Origin: Streptomyces sp. S.PNR 29
GTDB lineage: Bacteria; Actinomycetota; Actinomycetes; Streptomycetales; Streptomycetaceae
Direction: 5' to 3'
Assembly: GCF_030386795.1 (NCBI RefSeq)
Contig: NZ_JANUQM010000008.1
Span: 1 to 64,000, forward strand
DNA length: 64,000 nt
Of this stretch, positions 1-8,700 are shown piece by piece. Both the position numbers and the translations under genes were made by a program. The notes below the pieces were generated by a model. That model saw only the letters and a list, made by a program, of their open reading frames with translations, was not told the origin of the DNA and searched no databases. Each line of letters begins with the position of its first letter. The first letter of the stretch is position 1.

Positions 1-1046
1 GGCGGCGTCGAGGTGGCCGATGTTTCCCTTCACCGAGCCCAGCGCGCACCGTCCCGCACCACCGAACGCCCGCTCCAACGCCTGAACCTCGATGGAGTCA
101 CCGATCAGCGTGCCGCTCCCGTGCGCCTCCACGTAGTCGATGTCCTCCGGGCCGACCTCCGCCATGCTCATCGCCTCGGTGATCACCTCGGCCTGACCGG
201 CGACGGTCGGTGCCGTGAAGCTCGCCTTCAGCGCGCCGTCGTTGTTGACGGCGCTGCCCTTGATGACCGCGTGGACGGTGTCGCCGTCGGCGAGGGCGTC
301 CTCCAGCCGCTTCAGTACGACCACTCCGACGCCGTTGCCGAAGACCGTCCCCCGCGCCTGCGCGTCGAACGGACGCACATGGCCGTCCGGGGAGAGGAAG
401 GAACCCTCCTGATGGAGGTAGCCCTGGTTCTCGGGAACCTTGTAGGCGACCGCGCCGGACAGGGCCATGTCGCACTCGTAGTTGAGCAGGCTCTGGCAGG
501 CGGTGTGCACGGCGACGAGGGAACTGGAGCACGCCGTCTGTACGGGGATGCTCGGGCCCTTGAGGTTCAGCTTGTACGACACCCGACTGGCGAGGAACGC
601 CAACTCGAAACCCAGGCCGGCGTTCTCCCCCTTGATGGCCTCGCCCTGTTCCCAGTTGCTGAAGAGGTTCTCGAGATAGGCCGACGTGCCGGCGCCGCCG
701 AAGACGCCGATGCTGCCGTCGTACTGTGCGGAGTCGTAGCCGGCGTTCTCCAGGGCATGCCAGGCGGTCTCCAGGAACAGCCGGTGCTGCGGGTCCATGA
801 GCTCGGCCTCGCGGGCGGTGTATCCGAAGAACTCGGCGTCGAAGAGCCCGATGCCCTTGAACCGCGGCCCGGCTTTGACGAAGTCGGGTCGGTGGAAGAC
901 CTCCGGTGGTACTCCTGCCGCGGTGAGTTCCTCGTCGGTCAAGGGGACGATCGACTCCACGCCGTCGCGCAGGTTCCGCCAGAACTCCTCCAGGTCCGCG
1001 GCGCCGGGGAAACGCCCCGCCATCCCGACGACGGCCACACCCCCGC
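1..1046 (-). repeat. KS mosaic duplication, copy in the partial PKS gene
   Basis: Partner of the repeat at 4659-5704. The near-identical blocks are 1-93, 233-420 and 691-1046. The intervening segments 94-232 and 421-690 are divergent and encode different residues around the KS active-site region. Identity probably continues left of the window, so the true extent is unknown. Confidence 0.85.
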
Positions 1047-1089
1047 CTGCCGGGAGACCATCGAACTCGGCTTCCGTCATGTCGGCCAT
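1..1089 (-). CDS. Type I PKS, N-terminal ketosynthase (partial, 3' end outside window)
   Basis: This is the first 363 residues of a modular polyketide synthase. The visible part is a ketosynthase that condenses an incoming chain with an extender unit. The conserved opening GMAGRFPG follows about 20 acidic N-terminal residues. The active-site Cys lies in TACSSSLVAVH, and the visible part ends at the NIGHLDAA motif at the window edge, so AT and later domains cannot be judged. The ATG at 1089-1087 overlaps the TGA of the upstream module gene (ATGA), which implies translational coupling; an in-frame ATG at 1080 is an alternative. The DNA is a mosaic copy of the neighbouring KS (see repeat entries). 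It should be the next extension module after the 1089-5717 gene. The short acidic head may dock to the very basic tail of that protein (inference). Confidence 0.92.
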   Translation of the reverse strand, partial: MADMTEAEFDGLPAGGGVAVVGMAGRFPGAADLEEFWRNLRDGVESIVPLTDEELTAAGVPPEVFHRPDFVKAGPRFKGIGLFDAEFFGYTAREAELMDPQHRLFLETAWHALENAGYDSAQYDGSIGVFGGAGTSAYLENLFSNWEQGEAIKGENAGLGFELAFLASRVSYKLNLKGPSIPVQTACSSSLVAVHTACQSLLNYECDMALSGAVAYKVPENQGYLHQEGSFLSPDGHVRPFDAQARGTVFGNGVGVVVLKRLEDALADGDTVHAVIKGSAVNNDGALKASFTAPTVAGQAEVITEAMSMAEVGPEDIDYVEAHGSGTLIGDSIEVQALERAFGGAGRCALGSVKGNIGHLDAA

Positions 1090-4000
1090 CACTGCCCCCT
1101 CGCCTTGCGGCGCTGCTGCTGGTACTGACGCCGTTTCTGCCTGTTCTCCGCACGCCGCTCGACGACCGTGGGGAGCGGATCCGGCGCAGGCTGCGCGTGG
1201 TTGTCCACCAGTTCCGCCAGATGCGCGACCGTGAGCCCCTCGTACAGGTCGCCCAGCGTGAGCCGTGCGTGCAGCCGCGCATTGGTGGAGCTGATCAGCT
1301 GAATGGCGACCAGAGAGTTGCCGCCCAGGTCGAAGAAGCTGTCCTGAACACCGACCTTGTCGATGCCCAGCAGGTCCTGCCACACCTCGCAGATGGCGTG
1401 TTCGACGGGAGTGCGCGGCGGCACGTATTCCGTGGGAATGTCGGGGCGGGTATGCGCCGCATCGCTCATGTCCCCGGGCCGGGGCGGGTGTTCCCGCGTC
1501 CGCTCGTCGGCACCTTCCAGGGAGAAGGCGTCCGCGAACAACTCCTCCAGATCGCTGGGCGACACGATGATCTGCGGTTCCGGCGCGGTCGCCAGGATGG
1601 TTTCGAGTGCCAGCAGTCCCTCCTCCGCCGTCATGCCGCGCTCTTCCACATCACGTCTGCGGCGTTCTTCCAACCCGGGCGGCAGAGCTGTGCTGACCGC
1701 CATCCCGGTGCCTTTCCACGGCCCCCAGTCGATCGAGATCACGCGTTGCCGCCTGCCCCTGTCCTGGGCGAAGGCGTCGAGGAAGCAGTTGGCGGCGCAG
1801 TAGTCGACCTGGCCGGCGCTGCCGATGTTCGCGCCGTTGGAGCCGAACAACACCAGGAAGTCCAGCTCCTGGTCGGACAGCGCCTCTTCCAGCGCCAAGG
1901 TGCCGTGCACCTTGGGCCTCATCACCTCTGCCGCGGCACTCAGGTCCTTCAGCTGCATCAGGCCGCCACCGGCCACCCCGGCCGCGTGGAAGACCCCGTG
2001 AACGGCTCCCCAGCGGCTCACGGTCCGTTCGACCGCCACACGCATGGCCTCCGGATCGCTCACATCGGCCTGGAGGACCAGCATCTGCGCGCCGGTGTCC
2101 CGCAGTCGGCCGAGATGGCGTACGACATCCACGAGGGGACCTCCCGCCGGGTGCCCCGCCAGGAAGGCGTCCCACTCCTCGGGAGGGGGAAGCCGGGTGC
2201 GGGAGGTGAGCGCCACGCGCCCGCCTGCGGCGGTGATGTGCCGGGCGAGTGCCAGGCCCAGGCCTCCGGTGCCCCCGGTGATGAGGTACACCCCGTCGGG
2301 GCGCAGCGCGGTTCCGGTGCCGGCCGTGGGCAGACGTTGCGGGAGGTAGTGCAGGAGCCACCGGTGGATGCCCCGGTGGGCCACTGTCGCCGTACCGGGT
2401 GCGGGCTCCGAGGCCAGCTCGGCCATGAGCTGGTCGAGCTGGTGCGGGGCGGGCGCAGCGAGGCAGTCGAGGTCGATGCTGCAGCAGCCGGCGCCGGCCA
2501 TCTCACGGGGCAGGACGCGACACGGCCCCAGGAGAGTGGCCTTGGAGGGAGAGAGGCGTTCCGACCCGGTCACGTTGTGCAGCCCGTTGCTGAGCACCCA
2601 GAAGCGGCACTGTTCGGAGACGGCATGGCGGGCCAGAGCCTGTGCCAGGCGGACGAGGCTCTCGAAGCCGAGCCGCAGACCGGTCGCCGGGTCGGCGAGC
2701 TCCGTCTCGTCCATGGCGGTCACGGCCCAGCCGTGCACGATGTGGGTGGGCAGGCCGGACGGGCCGTTGCGCAGGGCGTCGATCAACCGGTCGTAGTCGT
2801 CACCCCGGGCAGGGTCGAGGGTGAACCGTCCGGGATCCGGCCGGGACCAGGCGGCAGCGGGCCTGACCACACTGACGGTGGCGCCGCCGGCCCGCAGACG
2901 CTGAACCAGGCCCTCGCCCACGCCCAGGTCGTCAGCGAACACCAGCCAGTGCCGGCCGGGCTCCGGGGCCGCCCCGGACGGCAGGGACACCCGCTGCCAG
3001 GAAGGCGCGTAGAACCACGCTGAGATGTCGTCGCGACGCCGTGGCGACGTCCCGGGAGTCCGGGGGGATGGGTGGGTGCTCTGCGGGGTGGTTTTGTTGA
3101 TCCAGTGGTGTTTGGGGTTGAGGGGGTGGGTGGGGAGGGGGATGCGGTGGCGGTGTTCTGGTTGGTAGTAGGTGGTCCAGTTGGGGGTGGCTCCGTTGAG
3201 CCAGAGGTGGTGGAGGGTTTGTTGGATGTGGTGGGTGGGGGTGTGGTTGGTTTGGGGGTGGGGGAGTGTGGTGTGGGTTTTGGGTTTGGTGTTTTTGGTG
3301 GTGGTGAGGGTGCGTCGGGTGAGGTTGGTGAGGGTGTGTCCGGGGCCTATTTCGAGGTAGAGGGTGGCGGGGTGTTGGTGTGTGGTGGTGATGCCGGTGG
3401 TGAATTCGACGGTGGCGCGGATGTGGTGGGCCCAGTAGTGGGGGTCGGTGGCTTGTTGGGGGGTGAGCCATTGGCCGGTGATGTTGGATATGAGGGGGGT
3501 GGTGGGGGGTTTTCTGGGGGTGTTTTTTACGGCGTTGGTGAAGGGGGTGATGACGGGGTCCATGAGGGGGGAGTGGAAGGCGTGTTGGGTGGTGATGGTT
3601 TGGGTGGTCCAGCCGCGTTGGTGGGCGTGGGTGGTGAAGTGGTCGATGGTGTGGGGTGGGCCGGAGATGATGCAGTCGCGGGGGCCGTTGTGGGCGGCGA
3701 GGGAGGCGTCTTCGGGGAGGGCTGCTTGGACGCTGTCGCGGTCGGCGAGGACGTGGAGCATGGTGCCGGGTGGTTGGTTTTGCATGAGTTGGGCGCGCAG
3801 GGTGATGAGTTTGAGGGCGTCGGGGAGGGTGAAGATGCCGGCGATGGTGGCGGCGACCCATTCGCCGAGGCTGTGGCCGATGAGGGCGTGGGGGGTGATG
3901 CCCCAGGATTGCCAGAGTTGGGTGAGGGCGTATTCGAGGGTGAAGAGGGCGGGTTGGGTGTATTGGGTGTGGTGGAGGAGGTGTTGGTGGTCGGGGTTCC

Positions 4001-5717
4001 AGAGGATGTCGCGGATGTCGGTGTCGAGGTGGTCGGTGAGGTGGGTGGCGCATTGGTCGATGGCGTGGCGGAAGGTGGGGTGGTGGTCGTAGAGGCCGTG
4101 GGCCATGTGGGGGTGTTGGGAGCCTTGGCCGGTGTAGAGGAAGACGATGGGTGGGTTGTCGTGGGGGGTGTGGTGGGTGGTGGTGTGGGTGGGGTCGCGG
4201 GTTTCGAGGGCGGTGGCGATGGTGTGGGGGTCGGTTCCGGTGACGGTGCGTCGGTGGGGGAAGGGGTGTCGGCCTCGGGCGAGGGTGTGGGCGGTGTCGG
4301 CGAGGTCGGGTTGGTGGGTGCGGAGGTGGTGGGCGAGTTGGTCGGTTGCTTGTTCGAGGGCTTGGGGGGTTCTTGCGGAGAGGATGAGGGTTTCGGTGGT
4401 ACGGGGGCTGGGTGTGGTGGGGGTGGGTGGGGGTGGTTCTTCGAGGATGAGGTGGGCGTTGGTGCCGCCGAAGCCGAAGGCGCTGATGCCGGCGCGGCGG
4501 GGTCGGTGGGTGCGGGGCCAGGGGGTGAGGGTGGTGGGGATGTGGAAGGGGTTGTGGGTGAAGTCGATGTCGGGGTTGGGGGTGTGGTGATTGAGGGTGG
4601 GGGGGATGGCTTGGTGGGTGAGGGCGAGGACGGTTTTGAGCAGGCCGGCCATGCCGGCGGCGGCGTCGAGGTGGCCGATGTTTCCCTTCACCGAGCCCAG
4701 CGCGCACCGTCCCGCACCACCGAACGCCCGCTCCAACGCCTGAACCTCGATCGGATCGCCCAACGAGGTACCCGTGCCGTGTGCTTCGACGTAGTCGATG
4801 TCGCCCGGCGTGAGACCGGCATCCGCGAGGGCCGCGCCGATCGCCTCCGCCTGGCCGGTCACGCTGGGAGCGGTGAACCCGACCTTGACGGCGCCGTCGT
4901 TGTTGACGGCGCTGCCCTTGATGACCGCGTGGACGGTGTCGCCGTCGGCGAGGGCGTCCTCCAGCCGCTTCAGTACGACCACTCCGACACCGCTGCCGAA
5001 GACCGTCCCCCGCGCCTGCGCGTCGAACGGACGCACATGGCCGTCCGGGGAGAGGAAGGAACCCTCCTGATGGAGGTAACCGGCTCCCTGTGCCGGATCG
5101 ACATGCACGCCGCCGGACAACGCCATGTCGCAGTCGCCGGCGATCAGGCTCCGGCAGGCCGTGTGCACGGCGACCAGTGACGTCGAACAGGCCGTGCGCA
5201 AGGAGACACTGGGACCCTTCAGGTCCAGCTTGTACGACACCCGGGTGGCGAGAAATCCGAGCTCGTTGCCGAGGAGGATCTGAGTGAGGCCCACCGTCTC
5301 CGCGAGGTCCCGCTGAGCGTACACATGCTGCACATACCGGTTCGCTCCGGCGCCGCCGAAGACGCCGATGCTGCCGTCGTACTGTGCGGAGTCGTAGCCG
5401 GCGTTCTCCAGGGCCTGCCAGGCGGTCTCCAGGAACAGCCGGTGCTGCGGGTCCATGAGCTCGGCCTCGCGGGCGGTGTATCCGAAGAACTCGGCGTCGA
5501 AGAGGCCGGCGCCCTTGAACCGGGGCCCGGCTTTGACGAAGTCGGGTCGGTGGAAGACCTCCGGTGGTACTCCTGCCGCGGTGAGTTCCTCGTCGGTCAA
5601 GGGGACGATCGACTCCACGCCGTCGCGCAGGTTCCGCCAGAACTCCTCCAGGTCCGCGGCGCCGGGGAAACGCCCCGCCATCCCGATGATGGCCACACCC
5701 CCGCCGCGGCCCTTCAA
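1089..5717 (-). CDS. Type I PKS module KS-AT-KR-ACP (malonyl-type AT)
   Basis: A single 1542-residue extension module. The KS covers about residues 8-430 (Cys177 in TACSTSLVAVH; HGTGTSLGDPIE; NIGHLDAAAGMAG). The AT covers about 525-805, with the active serine in GHSLGEW near residue 612 and HAFHSP near 715, a malonyl-type signature. The KR starts at the GGTGGLG nucleotide site near 1145 and has its tyrosine in VDYCAAN near 1305. The ACP serine is Ser1468 in LGGNSL. There is no DH or ER, so a beta-hydroxyl should remain. The C-terminus is a strongly basic tail of Arg, Lys and Gln, likely a docking helix. The chosen start is the TTG at 5717-5715, which overlaps the previous stop (TTGA) behind a GGGAGGAGG site; the frame is open upstream to about 5933. 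Residues about 360-885 use markedly different codons from the rest. A -1 frameshift joining it to the previous gene is an alternative to a separate start. Confidence 0.9.
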   Translation of the reverse strand: MKGRGGGVAIIGMAGRFPGAADLEEFWRNLRDGVESIVPLTDEELTAAGVPPEVFHRPDFVKAGPRFKGAGLFDAEFFGYTAREAELMDPQHRLFLETAWQALENAGYDSAQYDGSIGVFGGAGANRYVQHVYAQRDLAETVGLTQILLGNELGFLATRVSYKLDLKGPSVSLRTACSTSLVAVHTACRSLIAGDCDMALSGGVHVDPAQGAGYLHQEGSFLSPDGHVRPFDAQARGTVFGSGVGVVVLKRLEDALADGDTVHAVIKGSAVNNDGAVKVGFTAPSVTGQAEAIGAALADAGLTPGDIDYVEAHGTGTSLGDPIEVQALERAFGGAGRCALGSVKGNIGHLDAAAGMAGLLKTVLALTHQAIPPTLNHHTPNPDIDFTHNPFHIPTTLTPWPRTHRPRRAGISAFGFGGTNAHLILEEPPPPTPTTPSPRTTETLILSARTPQALEQATDQLAHHLRTHQPDLADTAHTLARGRHPFPHRRTVTGTDPHTIATALETRDPTHTTTHHTPHDNPPIVFLYTGQGSQHPHMAHGLYDHHPTFRHAIDQCATHLTDHLDTDIRDILWNPDHQHLLHHTQYTQPALFTLEYALTQLWQSWGITPHALIGHSLGEWVAATIAGIFTLPDALKLITLRAQLMQNQPPGTMLHVLADRDSVQAALPEDASLAAHNGPRDCIISGPPHTIDHFTTHAHQRGWTTQTITTQHAFHSPLMDPVITPFTNAVKNTPRKPPTTPLISNITGQWLTPQQATDPHYWAHHIRATVEFTTGITTTHQHPATLYLEIGPGHTLTNLTRRTLTTTKNTKPKTHTTLPHPQTNHTPTHHIQQTLHHLWLNGATPNWTTYYQPEHRHRIPLPTHPLNPKHHWINKTTPQSTHPSPRTPGTSPRRRDDISAWFYAPSWQRVSLPSGAAPEPGRHWLVFADDLGVGEGLVQRLRAGGATVSVVRPAAAWSRPDPGRFTLDPARGDDYDRLIDALRNGPSGLPTHIVHGWAVTAMDETELADPATGLRLGFESLVRLAQALARHAVSEQCRFWVLSNGLHNVTGSERLSPSKATLLGPCRVLPREMAGAGCCSIDLDCLAAPAPHQLDQLMAELASEPAPGTATVAHRGIHRWLLHYLPQRLPTAGTGTALRPDGVYLITGGTGGLGLALARHITAAGGRVALTSRTRLPPPEEWDAFLAGHPAGGPLVDVVRHLGRLRDTGAQMLVLQADVSDPEAMRVAVERTVSRWGAVHGVFHAAGVAGGGLMQLKDLSAAAEVMRPKVHGTLALEEALSDQELDFLVLFGSNGANIGSAGQVDYCAANCFLDAFAQDRGRRQRVISIDWGPWKGTGMAVSTALPPGLEERRRRDVEERGMTAEEGLLALETILATAPEPQIIVSPSDLEELFADAFSLEGADERTREHPPRPGDMSDAAHTRPDIPTEYVPPRTPVEHAICEVWQDLLGIDKVGVQDSFFDLGGNSLVAIQLISSTNARLHARLTLGDLYEGLTVAHLAELVDNHAQPAPDPLPTVVERRAENRQKRRQYQQQRRKARGQ
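3065..4640 (-). other. Codon-biased AT insert with extreme strand asymmetry
   Basis: Across about 1.6 kb the + strand is almost all G and T, so the coding strand is C and A rich. The protein here is full of His, Thr and Pro codons (CAC, ACC, CCC). The block runs from just after the KS motif NIGHLDAA, through the whole AT, into the linker before the KR. Both edges are sharp: GC-balanced codon use resumes at about 3060 and 4650. This fits an AT cassette acquired from another PKS by recombination at the KS end and the post-AT linker. The frame is intact and the AT motifs are present, so it is likely functional. Confidence 0.8.
4659..5704 (-). repeat. KS mosaic duplication, copy in the middle PKS gene
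   Basis: This KS-coding stretch matches positions 1-1046 at a constant offset of 4658 with no indels. Matches come in blocks. 4659-4751 equals 1-93 with no mismatch seen. 4891-5078 matches 233-420 with two mismatches seen. 5349-5704 matches 691-1046 with a few scattered mismatches. The segments between the blocks differ clearly. The upstream end of identity lies just before the start region of both genes. Such patchy identity is typical of gene conversion or recent duplication followed by partial replacement. Confidence 0.85.
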
Positions 5718-8700
5718 CCCTCCTCCCTGAGACCGTCGACCAGAGCGCCGAGTGTGCGCACGGTCGGACCCTCGTAGACGATGGTCAGCGGGACGGCCAC
5801 GCCCAGGTCCCGTCGCAGCCGGTGCACGACCTGCAGACCCAGCAGAGAACTCCCCCCGAGTTCGAAGAAGTTGTCGTGCACTCCGACGCTCTGCACGCCG
5901 AGAGTCTCCTGCCAGATCTCGGCCACCTGGCATTCCGTCGCGCTGACCGGAGCGACGAAGGGATTGCGGAGGTTGGGGCGCTCATGCCGGCGGACCGCCG
6001 CGCGTGGAGCGTCCTCGACGGGCGCGGACCACAGGGCGTGCCGCCGGACCAGATCTCCGGTGGAGACGATGACCTGGGGCTGCGGCACGGCGTTCAGCAG
6101 GGCGTCGAAGACCTGACGGCCCTCGTCCGGGGTCATGGCCAACTCCCGTACGGCAGCGCCCAGCTGCGACTGATCGCGCTCGCCGGAGAAGAACCAGGCT
6201 TCCCAGTTGACGCTCGTCCAGGGATGCTCCGGGCTGTGGTGCCGCCGGGCGAACGCGTCCAGGGCGGCATTGGCCCCGGCGTACGCGGCGAAACCCAGCC
6301 CGCCCAGCAGCGCGGCGATGGAGGAGCAGATGAGCGCGACGTCCAGCCGCTGGTCCTGGAGCACCTCATGCAGGACCTGAGCGCCGTGGAGCTTCGGACC
6401 GAAGTGGCACAGGCTGTCCTGCGGGCCCAACTCGGCGACTGCCCGGTGAGCGGCCGATCCGGTGGTTCCCGCGCAGTGCAGGACCCCGTTGAGGGGGCCG
6501 AGCTCCCGCAGGATCCTCTCCTTGACGCTGTTCATGGCCTCCGGGTCGGTGACGTCGGCGGCCACCACCATCACCTGGGAGCCGAGTTCCTCGACCGCGC
6601 GCACCGCACGGATCGCTTCCCGGATCGCTGCCGGATGGTGCTCGTCGTCCCAGCTCTCCCTGGACGGCAGTCCCGTCCTGCCGAGGAGGGCCAGACGCAC
6701 GCGCTGCTGCTCGGCGAGGGAGCGCGCCATGAGCAGCCCGATCTTGCCCAGGCCGCCCGTGATCAGATAAACCCCGTCCGGCCTGACCGGCGAGACCGCA
6801 CGGGACGCAAGCGGCGAAGCGAGGTACGCGGGCCGCCAGCGGTGACACCCGCGCAGCGCGAGCGTCCGCTCGGTGACCGGCCCGGCCAGCTCGTCCAGCA
6901 GACGCTCGGCCGCCGCCGTGGGGTCCCGCACGTCGTCCGGGCGGAGGTCCAGGTGGACACAGCCCAGCGACGGGTACTCCTGCGCCAGGACCCTGCACAT
7001 GCCCTGCACCGCGGCCTTGGGCGGGCAGAGTTCCTCGTCCCCCACCACCGAGTACACCTCGGTGGACACCACGTCCCAGCGTTGCGCCACCGCCATCAAC
7101 TCGGCCTCCGTGGCCTGCGCCCAGTGGACCAGGCTGTCGAAGGCCCGCTGTAACAGGCCCTGTACGTCGTCGGGTTCCGCTGCGCTCCCGGCGTCGTCCC
7201 CGACGCTCCAGCAATGCACGATCCGCTCCGGAATGCCGCCCGCGGTGCGCAACGCCGCGGCCAGTTTTCCGAAATGGGACGACTGCGCGGGATCGAGGAC
7301 GAACTCGCCGTTGCCGTGGTCGGTCCACTCGCTGCCCGCGGCCACCGTGCGGACGCTCGCGCCGAGGCCTCGCAGACGGTCCGCCAGACGGCCACCGACA
7401 CCGGCGTCGTCCACGAAGAGCAGCCACCGCTGGGACGCGAGGTCCGCCTCGACGGCCGGGGCAGCGGCGGCAAGCCGCTGCCAGGACTGGGCGTAGAACC
7501 ACTGGGGCAGGGAGCCGCGGCGACGCTGTGCGCTGCTGTCGGCGGAACGTGGCGATCCGGGCTCCAGCCAATAGGTCCGGCGCTCGAAGGGATAGGTGGG
7601 CAGGGGAACTCGCCTGCCCGACGGGGAGGGCGGAAACGGGTGACGGCGACCGGCGAGCCAGAGCCGCCCCGCGGCGTTGAGCAGCGAGGCGCGGTCGCTC
7701 GATCCGTGCAGCGCCCTCGGCAGCGAGGGCACCACCACCCGGTCGGTGACCGCCGCGGCGGCGGGGTGTTGCAGTACGTCCGTGGTGTGTGCCGGGGCGG
7801 GGCCGATCTCGACGACGGCGACGTCCGGCACGGACCAGATCGTCGCGATGCCGTCCGCGAAACGGACCGTGCTTCGCATGTGATGCGCCCAGTAGTCAGG
7901 GCTGGTGGCTTCCTCGTCGGTGATCCAAGTACCGGTCACGTTGGACACGAACGGCTTGCGCGGAGGGTTCAGCCGAACGGAGCGGACCACCTCCCGGTAG
8001 GGCCCGACCACGGGGCCCATCATCGGGGAGTGAAACGCGATCCGGGTGGGCAGGCGGCGGGACGCGATGCCGTCCGCGGCCAGTTCGCCGGCCACCCGCT
8101 CGATGCCCCGGACCGTGCCGGACAGCACACAGGTCCGGGGACCGTTGACCGCGGCGACACACACCTCGTCGTCGACATGGCGGACCACGGCGTCCTCGCT
8201 CAACGGCACGGCCAGCATCGCGCCCTCGGGCTGCTCAGCCAGCAGACGAGCGCGCTCCACCACGAGACGCAGCGCGTCGGGGAGGGAGAAGACACCGGCG
8301 ACGCAGGCCGCGACGTACTCACCCAGGCTGTGACCGATCATGGCCTCGGGTACGACACCCCAGTCCGCCCAGAGCTCGATCAAGGCGTATTCCAGGGCGA
8401 ACACCGCCGGATAGCCGAGAAGTGGCTGGTCGAGCGGGTGGTCACTGCGCTCGGGCTGCTGGAGCAGGCTGCGGAAGTCGGCCGGGGGCTGCTCGGCGGT
8501 CGCCCCCGGTGACGCGGAGCGATCGAGGAGGAGCGGACGGACGTCCTGGCCGAGCAACGGCTCAAGAAGGCCCGCGCACCGGTCGAGTGCCGCTCTGAAC
8601 ACCGGTTCCCGGTCGTAGAGCCCACGGGCCATGCCGGGGAACTGGCTGCCGAACCCCGCGATCACAAAGGCCACCGGGCGGTCCGGGAGGGCGGGGGCGA

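Noticed and set aside
3080..4640. Apparent short tandem G/T-rich repeats that could suggest a repeat array or CRISPR.
   Set aside because: There is no regular unit or spacer pattern. The look comes from repeated His, Thr and Pro codons read on the opposite strand.
3072..5180. A 702-codon + strand open frame, rich in Gly and Val, across the AT and KS region.
   Set aside because: It is the antisense shadow of the PKS gene. The G/T-rich strand lacks stop codons because of the codon bias of the real gene; the minus strand has clear KS and AT motifs.
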